Assembly (NCBI GenBank): GCA_963841405.1
Contig: CAWJCM010000003.1
Coordinates: 124,001 to 188,000 of the forward strand
Origin: DATBLE01 sp963841405
Lineage (GTDB): Bacteria; Actinomycetota; Thermoleophilia; Gaiellales; Gaiellaceae
Length of the DNA stretch: 64,000 nt
Reading direction: 5' to 3'
The notes under the pieces are model-generated. The model did not search any database. It worked only from the letters and a program-made list of their open reading frames with translations, and was not told the DNA's origin. A program made the translations under genes and the position numbers. Positions 55,350 to 63,129 of the stretch are shown piece by piece (positions within the stretch are counted from its first letter, which is position 1; each line of letters starts with the position of its first letter).

Positions 55350-55922
55350 TCACGGCACCGGAGGACAGACCGCGTGGGCGTAGGACCGTAGGTCGGTTAC
55401 GACGGTGCCGAACGCGTCATCCATTGGCAGGTGTCCGATCGCCTCGCGAACGACGGCACACCGATACCAGCCGTCGATGCGCCCGTCGTACCAGTCGTTG
55501 ATCAAGCTCTTCCACTCGCGTCCGGTCACCGGCCGGCTCGGCGGGAACGGGTGCGTCTTCGCCGCCGCCAGGACCAGCGCCACCCGGAGGCGCTCGATCG
55601 ACGCCGGGCGGTTGCACGGCCCATAGGTGCGCGTCGTGCCGCCCTCGAGCGTGATCCGCACCGTCGCCCCTGCCCCGCAGCGCTGCTTCGGGTTGCGGGG
55701 CAGCCCCGGCGGAACGGCATCCGCGATCCGGCTGAGCGGGGCATAGATGCCCGGAACAGGGCTCGGCGCGGCCACCGGTCCGACCCGGCCCCCGGGCCAG
55801 GGTGAAACCGAGACTCTGGCGACGGGCGTCGCCTTCGACCCGCCGCAGGATGCGAGGACGAACGCCGCGACGCTGCACGAAGCGATCGCGAGCAAGTGCG
55901 CCGGGCGCGCAGAAACCGCCAC
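55350..55922 (-). CDS. hypothetical lipoprotein
   Basis: A 190-residue protein with a signal peptide ending in a lipobox (VLASCGG, Cys26), so it is probably lipid-anchored outside the membrane. Two further Cys pairs (QRCGAGATVR and YGPCNRPAS; WYRCAVVRE and HAVCPPVP) could make disulfides. No family recognised. A similar arrangement (C-x-A-G-x-T-V, then G-P-C-x-R-P) is seen in uncharacterised actinobacterial lipoproteins. It is on the same strand as its metabolic neighbours but is not clearly tied to them. Confidence 0.62.
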   Translation of the reverse strand: MAVSARPAHLLAIASCSVAAFVLASCGGSKATPVARVSVSPWPGGRVGPVAAPSPVPGIYAPLSRIADAVPPGLPRNPKQRCGAGATVRITLEGGTTRTYGPCNRPASIERLRVALVLAAAKTHPFPPSRPVTGREWKSLINDWYDGRIDGWYRCAVVREAIGHLPMDDAFGTVVTDLRSYAHAVCPPVP

Positions 55923-55992
55923 CGCTCAATCGTCCGACCGAAGCGTGTGCGATCGGTTAGCCGCCGATGAAGATTGTCGACAGGCCGGCGTT

Positions 55993-56703
55993 CTAGTAGC
56001 CGGAGAACCCGTCGGACAGAACCCGGTCGTCCGGGATCCCTGCCCCGGCCAGCTCCCCGACGACGCCCTCGGTCATTCCCGGCGGCCCCGCCACGAGATA
56101 CGTGTACGAGGCCGGGTCGCCGCCGACCACGTCGGCGAGCATCGCCGCGTCGATCCGCCGCCGCTCGCCCTCCCAGTCCGGATCCTGCGTCATGGTCGCC
56201 ACCAGCCGGAACCAGTCGCTGCGCGCAGCGAGCTCCTCCAGCTCGTCGAGGAACGCGGTCGACTCGCGGTCGCGGTTCGAGTACACGAGCGTCACGCGAT
56301 ACGGCTCGCGGGTGTCGTCGATGTACCGGAGCATGCTGCGGAAGACGGTGATCCCGATCCCGCCCGCGACGAACACATAGGGCGTCGACGTGTCCTCCGG
56401 CAACGCGAAATCGCCCTTCGGCTGCTCGACTTCGACCTCCGTCCCGACCGGCAGCTCGACGAGCGACCGCTTGAATGCCGAATCGCGCAGACGGGTGCAC
56501 AGCCCGAGCACGCCGCGCTCGGTCGGCGACGTGACCACCGAGATGTGCCGCCGTGGCCCTTTCTCGTCGTCGTACGGCGGGTCGAGCAGCTCGACCCAGA
56601 AGTACTGGCCCGGGCGGAAGTCGGTCTCTGCGCCGTGCAGGTCGAAGAGGACGAGCAGCGTCCCCTTCGCCACCTCCCGCTTCTCCTTGATCAGCGCGCG
56701 CAT
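55993..56703 (-). CDS. FAD/NAD(P)-binding oxidoreductase (ferredoxin reductase-like)
   Basis: A 236-residue flavin reductase of the FNR superfamily. The FAD-binding beta barrel has FRPGQYFWVELLD and the R-x-x-S-(V)-x-S/T pattern RHISVVTSPTERG. The nucleotide domain has YVFVAGGIGITVFRSMLRYI, VTLVYSNRDRES and YLVAGPPGMTEGVVGEL. There is no Fe-S domain, so it must pair with a separate electron carrier. It lies 12 bases after the 3-hydroxyacyl-CoA dehydrogenase gene. Confidence 0.88.
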   Translation of the reverse strand: MRALIKEKREVAKGTLLVLFDLHGAETDFRPGQYFWVELLDPPYDDEKGPRRHISVVTSPTERGVLGLCTRLRDSAFKRSLVELPVGTEVEVEQPKGDFALPEDTSTPYVFVAGGIGITVFRSMLRYIDDTREPYRVTLVYSNRDRESTAFLDELEELAARSDWFRLVATMTQDPDWEGERRRIDAAMLADVVGGDPASYTYLVAGPPGMTEGVVGELAGAGIPDDRVLSDGFSGY

Positions 56704-56715
56704 GCCGACTGGAGT

Positions 56716-57549
56716 TTACGAGTAGTCATGGAAGCCGCGGCCGGATTTTCGGCCGAGGCGGCCGGCCGCGACGTGCGAGCGGATCAACGGGCAGGGCGCG
56801 TACTTGTCGTCGCCGAGGCCGGCGTGCAGCACCTCCATGATCGCCACGCACGTGTCGAGGCCGATCAGGTCGGCGAGCGCGAGCGGCCCGATCGGGTGGT
56901 TGAAGCCGAGCTTCGCGATGGTGTCGATCGCCTCCGTGTCGGCGACCCCGTCGTGGAGCACCCACGCCGCCTCGTTGATGAACGGCATCAGGATGCGGTT
57001 GGAGACGAAGCCCGGAAAGTCGTTCGCCTCCGCCGGCGTCTTGCCGAGCTCCCGCGCGAGCTCGACGATCGCGTCCGCGGTCTCGTCCGAGGTGGAGGGC
57101 GCACGCACCACCTCGACCAGCGCCATCACCGGCACGGGGTTGAAGAAATGCATGCCGATCACGCGGTCGGAGCGGCCGGTGGCGGCGGCGAGCGTCGCGA
57201 TCGGTATCGATGAGGTATTCGAGGCGAGAATCGCCTCGGCGGGCAGCACACCGTCGGCCCGCCCGAAGAGGTCCGCCTTCACGCCGACGTCCTCGACCAC
57301 CGCCTCGACCATCAGGTCGGCCGGGACGAGGCCTTCCACGGGCTCGACGCGGGCGAGCACCTCGTCCGGGTCGCCCCCTCCCTTCTCGGCCAGCCGGGTC
57401 AGGCTCTTCCGCATCGCTTCCAGCCCGCGCTCGACCGCCCCCGGCGCGGCGTCGTACAGCGAGACGTGCCGCCCGGAGCCCGCGAAGGTCTGGGCGATGC
57501 CGCCGCCCATCTGGCCGGCGCCGACGACGAGGACGTGCTCGAACGCCAT
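56716..57549 (-). CDS. 3-hydroxybutyryl-CoA dehydrogenase
   Basis: A 277-residue NAD(P)-dependent enzyme. The Rossmann loop is VLVVGAGQMGGGIAQTFAGS, followed by ILASNTSSIPIATLAAATGR. The catalytic His lies in VIGMHFFNPVPVMALVEVV and the Glu partner follows. C-terminal domain: NDFPGFVSNRILMPFINEAA and FNHPIGPLALADLIGLDTC. The size and the absence of a hydratase domain indicate the short stand-alone type (Hbd/PaaH). It would act between the enoyl-CoA hydratase and the thiolase encoded in this region. Its promoter region faces that of the XRE gene across 47 bases. Confidence 0.95.
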   Translation of the reverse strand: MAFEHVLVVGAGQMGGGIAQTFAGSGRHVSLYDAAPGAVERGLEAMRKSLTRLAEKGGGDPDEVLARVEPVEGLVPADLMVEAVVEDVGVKADLFGRADGVLPAEAILASNTSSIPIATLAAATGRSDRVIGMHFFNPVPVMALVEVVRAPSTSDETADAIVELARELGKTPAEANDFPGFVSNRILMPFINEAAWVLHDGVADTEAIDTIAKLGFNHPIGPLALADLIGLDTCVAIMEVLHAGLGDDKYAPCPLIRSHVAAGRLGRKSGRGFHDYS

Positions 57550-57586
57550 CGGGTGGGAGCCTAACGCCGCCGGGCTCTGATAGCAT

Positions 57587-57611
57587 ATCCGTACTGATGA
57601 TCAGTGCGGAT
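57587..57611 (+). promoter_or_regulatory. 25-bp palindromic operator over the XRE gene start
   Basis: The arms ATCCGTACTGAT and ATCAGTGCGGAT flank a central G and are complementary at 11 of 12 positions. The ATG of the XRE regulator (57597-57599) lies inside the palindrome, and a -10-like TAGCAT (57581-57586) adjoins it. Binding of the regulator would block RNA polymerase or the start region, as expected for autoregulation of antitoxin-type genes. Confidence 0.7.
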
Positions 57612-57923
57612 CTGCTCAAGGAGGCACGGCTGCGCGCGGGCCTCACCCAGGCCGAGCTGGGCCGGCGGGTACAGCGGTCGCAGTCCCAGATCGCGCGCTG
57701 GGAGCGCGGCGACGTGAAGCCGAGCCTGGAGACGCTGCGCGAGCTGATCCGGGCCTGCGGACTGGAGCTCTGGTTCCGGATGGCGAACTACGACGACTCC
57801 TACCTACCGGACATCGCCGACAACCTGAGGATGACCCCCGCAGAACGAGTCGAACGAGCCGTCGCGTTCGTCAATGCCCTCCGCCCCTGGGAGGCTGCTC
57901 GCGAGGCTGCGCATGGCGTCTGA
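57597..57923 (+). CDS. XRE-family helix-turn-helix protein (candidate antitoxin)
   Basis: A 108-residue protein. An HTH_3 domain occupies about residues 4-58: LLKEARLRAGLTQAELGRRV, then SQSQIARWERGDVKPSLETL. A short C-terminal extension (60-108) probably contacts the partner. There is no ribosome site before the ATG and a -10-like box only 10 bases upstream, so the mRNA may be almost leaderless. Its stop lies inside the next gene (11-base overlap). The pair is on the plus strand amid minus-strand genes. This order (XRE, then nucleotidyltransferase) is typical of AbiE-like and MNT-type toxin-antitoxin systems. Confidence 0.85.
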   Translation: MISADLLKEARLRAGLTQAELGRRVQRSQSQIARWERGDVKPSLETLRELIRACGLELWFRMANYDDSYLPDIADNLRMTPAERVERAVAFVNALRPWEAAREAAHGV

Positions 57924-58434
57924 GCCGCTGTTCGACCCGAAGCCGATGCTGGGAACGCTCCAGAAGCACGACGTTTCCTTCATCGTCGTCGGCCTCATGG
58001 CAGCAGTTGCCCAGGGCTCGCCGGTACCGACGCGCGACCTCGACGTGACGCCGTCCCGCGAGCTCGACAACTACGAGCGGCTCGCCGTTGCGCTCCACGC
58101 ACTCGAGGCCAAGCTGCGGCTTCCCGACGGACGCGGGGTGGAGTTCCCGATCGAGCCACGTTTTCTCGCCGGCAACGACGCGTGGACGCTGATCACCCAC
58201 GCCGGCGTCCTCGATCTCGTCTATACGCCCGCGGGAACCAGCGGCTTCGACGACCTGCGCCGGAGCGCGATCGAGCTCGACCTGGGAACCGGAACCCCGG
58301 TGCTGGTCGCATCGCTGATCGACGTGATCCGGATGAAGGAGGCAGCCGGGCGGCCCAAGGACGAGGCCGTGCTGCCGTCGCTCCGCCAGACGCTCGAGGT
58401 GATCCGCGAGCGCGAGGCCGGGCGCGGCCGCTAG
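57913..58434 (+). CDS. nucleotidyltransferase-fold protein (candidate toxin)
   Basis: A 173-residue protein from the ATG at 57913 inside the XRE gene. The core VSFIVVGLMAAVAQGS-PVPTRDLDVTPS matches the minimal nucleotidyltransferase pattern G-(G/S)-x9-G-S followed by T-x-D-x-D, with Asp42 and Asp44 as likely metal ligands. The first motif has Gly-Leu where the family usually has Gly-Gly or Gly-Ser. The C-terminal half has LVASLIDVIRMKEAAGRPKD, common in AbiEii/DUF-type NTases that modify tRNA or proteins. Toxicity is inferred only from the gene pairing. Its TAG stop shares CTAG with the convergent GNAT gene. Confidence 0.72.
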   Translation: MASEPLFDPKPMLGTLQKHDVSFIVVGLMAAVAQGSPVPTRDLDVTPSRELDNYERLAVALHALEAKLRLPDGRGVEFPIEPRFLAGNDAWTLITHAGVLDLVYTPAGTSGFDDLRRSAIELDLGTGTPVLVASLIDVIRMKEAAGRPKDEAVLPSLRQTLEVIREREAGRGR

Positions 58435-58907
58435 CGGGTCAGCGCGTACAGGGCGTAATCGGCGCGGCCGTCGCCGTCCGGCATGAACGCTCCGAGGACG
58501 CCTTCGAACGCGAACCCGGCCCGCTCGAGCGCGCGGCGCATGGCGACGTTGTCCACGTCGGTGGAGGCCTGCACGCGCGGATAGCCGTTCTCCAGCAGAT
58601 GCTCGCCGAGCAGGCGCACCGCCTCGGTGCCGGCGCCGCGCCCGCGCGCCTCCGGCACGAGGTCGATGCCGAGCTCGCAGACGCCGCGCGGCAGCGCCCG
58701 CTCCGGCGCCCGTGCCTGGATGCTCCCGCACAGCCGGCCGTCGACCTCGATCGCGAGCTCGAGGTGCCCGTCGACGAACGCGCCCGAGCGCTCGACCCGC
58801 TGCGCGACCTGCTCCGGGGTCGGCGTGCCGCCGACGCGCGACTCCGCCGCCTGCGCCTGCCGGACCGCCTCCTCCAGCTCATCCTCACGGTAGGGGCGCA
58901 GGACCAC
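58431..58907 (-). CDS. GNAT family N-acetyltransferase
   Basis: A 158-residue acetyltransferase of the RimJ/RimL-like type. The acetyl-CoA loop is EARGRGAGTEAVRLLGEHLL, followed by the NVAMRRALERAGFAFEGVLG segment typical of this subgroup. The start MVLRPYREDELEEAVRQAQA is also typical. Acceptor unknown (protein N-terminus, antibiotic or small amine). It lies 31 bases after the thiolase gene on the same strand. Confidence 0.88.
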   Translation of the reverse strand: MVLRPYREDELEEAVRQAQAAESRVGGTPTPEQVAQRVERSGAFVDGHLELAIEVDGRLCGSIQARAPERALPRGVCELGIDLVPEARGRGAGTEAVRLLGEHLLENGYPRVQASTDVDNVAMRRALERAGFAFEGVLGAFMPDGDGRADYALYALTR

Positions 58908-58938
58908 ACGGCCGCCCCTCAGGACGACCCGGTCGATC

Positions 58939-60090
58939 TCAGACCTCGATCAGCAGCGCGTCGCCCTGGCCGCCGCCGGAGCAGATTGCGGCCAGCCCGA
59001 GCCCGCCGCCCTGCCGGCGGAGCTCGTAGATCATCGTCGAGAGGATCCGCGCGCCCGACGCGCCGATCGGGTGGCCGAGCGCGACCGCGCCGCCGTTCAC
59101 GTTCACCGTCTCGGGATCCGCCTCCAGCATCCTCGTCGAGTTGAGCGCGACGGAGCAGAAGGCCTCGTTCACCTCTACCCGCTTCACGTCGCCGATCGTC
59201 TTGCCCGCTTTGTCCAGCGCCACCTTTCCGGCGCCGGCCGGCGTCCGCGCCAGGTAGGCGAACTCGTCCGCGACGTAGCCCTGCGAGACGATCGTCGCCA
59301 GCACCTCGAGCCCGCGCTTCTGCGCGAACTTCTCGCTGGTGACGACGAGCGCGCCGGCTCCGTCGTTCACGCCCGGAGCGTTCCCCGCCGTCGTCGTCCC
59401 CTCCGTATCGAAGACCGGCTTCAAAGCGGCCAGCTTCTCCAGCGTCGTGTCGCGCCGCGGCCCCTCGTCCGTCGTCACCTCGCCCACCGGAACGATCTCG
59501 TCGTCGAAACGTCCCTCGTCGATCGCCGCCGCCGCCCGCTCGTGCGAGCGCAGCGCCCATTCGTCCTGCACCTCGCGCGTGATCCCGAGCTCGCGCGAGA
59601 CGAACGACGCCTGCTCGACCATGTGGCGGCCGTCGAAAGTCGAGGTCAGCCCGTCGTGCACCATCAGGTCGACGATGGTCCCGTCGCCGAGCTTGTAGCC
59701 GAAACGTGCCCTCGGCAGCGCATACGGCGCGTTCGACATCGACTCCATCCCCCCGGCGACGATCACGCTGTGGTCGCCCGACCGGATCATCTGGTCGGCG
59801 ATCTCGACCGCCCGGATGCTCGACGCGCAGACTTTGTTGATCGTGTCCGCCGGCAGCGAGATCGGGAGCCCGGCGCCGACCGCCGCCTGCCGCGCCGGAG
59901 CCTGGCCGACGCCACCCTGGAGCACCTGGCCCATGATCGCGTACTCGATCTCGTCGTCAGTCACGTCGACGCGCTCGAGCGCCGCGCGGATCGCGATCGC
60001 GCCGAGCTCGGCCGCCTGGTGACCGGCGAGGGCGCCGCCCAGCTTTCCGAACGGCGTGCGCACCGCGGAGACGATCACGGAACGGGCCAT
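58939..60090 (-). CDS. acetyl-CoA C-acetyltransferase (thiolase)
   Basis: A 383-residue thiolase II. The nucleophilic Cys is in INKVCASSIRAVEIADQMI (about residue 88), the His in GGAVALGHPIGASGARILST, and the second Cys in AICSGGGQGDALLIE. The start VSAVRTPFGKLGGALAGHQA is also typical. It condenses or cleaves acetoacetyl-CoA at the end of C4 beta-oxidation. The ATG at 60090 is divergent from the trp leader peptide gene, only 39 bases away, so the two promoters overlap. Confidence 0.95.
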   Translation of the reverse strand: MARSVIVSAVRTPFGKLGGALAGHQAAELGAIAIRAALERVDVTDDEIEYAIMGQVLQGGVGQAPARQAAVGAGLPISLPADTINKVCASSIRAVEIADQMIRSGDHSVIVAGGMESMSNAPYALPRARFGYKLGDGTIVDLMVHDGLTSTFDGRHMVEQASFVSRELGITREVQDEWALRSHERAAAAIDEGRFDDEIVPVGEVTTDEGPRRDTTLEKLAALKPVFDTEGTTTAGNAPGVNDGAGALVVTSEKFAQKRGLEVLATIVSQGYVADEFAYLARTPAGAGKVALDKAGKTIGDVKRVEVNEAFCSVALNSTRMLEADPETVNVNGGAVALGHPIGASGARILSTMIYELRRQGGGLGLAAICSGGGQGDALLIEV

Positions 60091-60129
60091 GCTCGAAATC
60101 TATCCCCCGGCGAGGTAGGCTCCGAAGCG

Positions 60130-60198
60130 ATGCACCTTCCGCTTCGCACCTGGGCCTGGTCGTGGCGCAGCGAGCGAGGCGGGAGCCTTGCCGTTTGA
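60130..60198 (+). CDS. trpL: trp operon leader peptide
   Basis: A 22-codon frame with ATG at 60130, preceded by AGGTAGG (60113-60119). Codons 8, 10 and 12 are Trp (TGG GCC TGG TCG TGG, peptide TWAWSW), an extreme density for a residue that averages about 1%. It lies 75 bases upstream of trpE. Ribosome stalling here when charged tRNA-Trp is scarce would alter folding of the following RNA. Leader peptides with clustered Trp codons are known for actinobacterial trp genes; this one is new to me in sequence. Confidence 0.85.
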   Translation: MHLPLRTWAWSWRSERGGSLAV

Positions 60199-60259
60199 CC
60201 GCTCCGCGCTCGAACGGCTAGAGAGAAACCCCGCCCGCTCGATCGCCTCCCACCGGAGG
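60171..60259 (+). promoter_or_regulatory. trp attenuator/ribosome-site switch region
   Basis: Three pairings are visible. CGAGCG-A-GGCGGG (60171-60183, inside the leader peptide frame) can pair with CCCGCCCGCTCG (60230-60241). GCCGTT (60190-60195) can pair with AACGGC (60213-60218). CCTCC (60246-60250) can pair with GGAGG (60255-60259), which is the start of the trpE ribosome site. No T-run follows, so control of trpE translation or Rho access is as likely as intrinsic termination. A ribosome stalled at the Trp codons would cover the first arm. Confidence 0.6.
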
Positions 60260-60273
60260 AGCCTTGCCGACCC

Positions 60274-61509
60274 ATGACACCGACCGCATCCATATCCACC
60301 GACCTCCTCACCCCCCTCGGCGCGTACCTCCGCCTGCGCTCGGCCGGGCGGGCGAGCTTCCTGCTCGAGTCCGTCGAGCGTGGGCGGCTCGGCCGCAACT
60401 CCTGGATCGGCGCCGGTTCGCGGCTCGTCACCTTCGTCGAGGCAGAAGAGATCGACCTGCCTGTCGTCGGCTATCTGGGCTACGACCACGCCGCCGCACT
60501 CGAGACGACGGTGCCGCTCCCGGCCGACGGGCCGCCGTTCCCGGAGAGCCGGCTCGTCGTCGCCGAGACGCTCGTCCGCTTCGACCACGGCGCCGGGCTC
60601 GCGGAGGTGGTCGCCGGCGACCGCGACGGGATCGGCGAGCTGCTCGCCCGCGCCGTCGAACCGCCGGCGCCCGGCGGCTTCGGCGAGCCCGGCCCGCTCC
60701 GGCGCTTCCCGTCGCGGGAGCGCTACGAGGAGACGGTGCGCATCGCGAAGCAGCACATCGTCGCCGGCGACGCCTTCCAGATCGTCCCCTCGCAGCGCGC
60801 GGAGCGGCCGACCTCCGCCTCGCCGCTCGACGTCTACCGGGCGCTTCGCCGCGTGAACCCCTCGCCCTACCTCTTCCTGCTCGACCTCGACGGGATCGCG
60901 CTGGTCGGCTCGTCGCCGGAGCGGCTCGTCGCCTGCGACGGCCCGCGCGCCAGCCTGGTCCCGATCGCGGGGACGACGGAGCCGACCGAGGGGGACATCG
61001 AGCGGCTGCTCGCGTCCGAGAAAGACCGCGCCGAGCACGTCATGCTCGTCGACCTTGGCCGGAACGACCTTTCGCGTGTCTGCCGGGCGGGCAGCGTCCA
61101 TGTCGCCCGCTCGATGGAGGTCGAGCGCTTCTCGCACGTCTCGCACCTCGTCTCCGAGGTGGTCGGCGAGCTGCGCGACGGCGTGTCGCCGTTCGACCTG
61201 CTCCGCGCCTGCTTTCCTGCCGGCACTGTCTCGGGCGCGCCCAAGGTGCGGGCGATGCAGATCATCTCCGAGCTGGAGGGCTACCGCCGTGGGCCGTACG
61301 CCGGCGCGGTCCTGTACGCGCTTCCGGGCGGAACGATGGACGCGTGCATCACGCTGCGCACGATCGTCATGGCAGACGGCGTCGCGTACCTTCAGGCAGG
61401 AGCCGGGATCGTGTACGACTCGGATCCGGCGGCCGAGCACGAGGAGTGCCTGCGCAAGCTGGCGGCGCTCGAGACCGCGATCGATCTCGCGGAGAATGAA
61501 GCGCGATGA
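60274..61509 (+). CDS. trpE: anthranilate synthase component I
   Basis: A 411-residue enzyme that makes anthranilate from chorismate, with ammonia from TrpG. The C-terminal chorismate-binding domain shows GDAFQIVPSQRAERP, YLFLLDLDGIALVGSSPERL, AGTTEPTEGD and FPAGTVSGAPKVRAMQIISE. The N-terminal LLES (residues 30-33) is the tryptophan feedback-binding motif, so allosteric inhibition is expected. It is shorter than the usual ~500 residues, mainly in the N-terminal domain. The ATG at 60274 lies 12 bases after GGAGGAG, a rather long spacing. An aminodeoxychorismate synthase is less likely because of the trp context. Confidence 0.93.
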   Translation: MTPTASISTDLLTPLGAYLRLRSAGRASFLLESVERGRLGRNSWIGAGSRLVTFVEAEEIDLPVVGYLGYDHAAALETTVPLPADGPPFPESRLVVAETLVRFDHGAGLAEVVAGDRDGIGELLARAVEPPAPGGFGEPGPLRRFPSRERYEETVRIAKQHIVAGDAFQIVPSQRAERPTSASPLDVYRALRRVNPSPYLFLLDLDGIALVGSSPERLVACDGPRASLVPIAGTTEPTEGDIERLLASEKDRAEHVMLVDLGRNDLSRVCRAGSVHVARSMEVERFSHVSHLVSEVVGELRDGVSPFDLLRACFPAGTVSGAPKVRAMQIISELEGYRRGPYAGAVLYALPGGTMDACITLRTIVMADGVAYLQAGAGIVYDSDPAAEHEECLRKLAALETAIDLAENEAR

Positions 61510-61558
61510 GGTCGTTCGTTTTCGGCTCCCTCCCCCCTCACAGGCAGGAGAACGGCCC

Positions 61559-62115
<557 letters not shown>

Positions 62116-62119
<4 letters not shown>

Positions 62120-63129
62120 TCCAGCATGCGCTCGCGGCGCTGCTGGACGGTCGCGACCTCGCCCGCGGCGACGCGCGCGGAGTGATGGACGAGATCATGG
62201 CCGGCGAGACGACGCCGGCCCAGGTGGGCGGCTTCCTGGTCGCGTTGCGGATGAAGGGCGAGACGCCGGACGAGATTGCCGGCTTCGCCGAGGCGATCCG
62301 CGGTCGCCGAGTAGCCGTGAGGCCGCAGCGGGACGACCTCGTCGACACCGCCGGAACCGGCGGCGACGGGCAGGCGACGATCAACATCTCCACGGCAGCC
62401 GCACTGGTCGCGGCTGCCGCCGGAGCAGGCGTCGCCAAGCACGGCAACCGGGCGGTGTCGTCGGCATCTGGCTCGGCCGACGTCCTCGAGGCGCTCGGCT
62501 TCGCCCTGGAGGTGCCGGCCGGACGGATCGCGGCCTCGATCGACGAGCTCGGCTTCGGCTTCCTGTTCGCCCCCACGCACAACCCCGGCTTCCGGCACGC
62601 TGCGCCGGTGCGGAAGGAGCTGGCGGCAAGGACGGTCTTCAACGTGCTCGGCCCGCTGACGAATCCGGCCGGCGCGCGGGCGCAGATCGTCGGCGTCTAC
62701 GACCCCGCACTCGTCCCCACGATCGCGGAGGTGCTCGCCCGGCTCGACGCCCGCCGGGCGTTCGTCGTGCACGGTGCGTTCGGCGTGGACGAGCTCTCGC
62801 CCGCCGGCCCGAACCTCGTCTGCGAAATGGTCGACGGGACCGTCCGCGAACGGACGGTCGACCCGGTCGACCTCGGGGTCGCGCGCTGCGCGCCGGAGGA
62901 GCTCCGAGGCGGCTCGCCCGCCCAGAACGCGGAGGCCATCCGCTCGGTCTTCTCGGGCGAGGAACGGGGCGCGAAGCGGGATGCGATTCTGCTCAACGCG
63001 GCCGGTGCGATCGCGGCAGGCGGGCATGCCGAGGATCTCCGCGAGGGCCTCGAGGCGGCCCGGCGGGCAGTCGATTCGGGAGCCGCAGGCGAGCGGCTCG
63101 AGGCGCTGGTGGCGTTCAGTCGTGGGTAG
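62116..63129 (+). CDS. trpD: anthranilate phosphoribosyltransferase
   Basis: A 337-residue enzyme joining anthranilate to PRPP. The PRPP loop is DLVDTAGTGGDGQATINIST, then GVAKHGNRAVSSASGSADVL, FLFAPTHNPGFRHAAPVRKE and RTVFNVLGPLTNPAGA. The GTG at 62116 overlaps the trpG stop (GTGA), so the two are translationally coupled. Length is normal. Confidence 0.96.
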
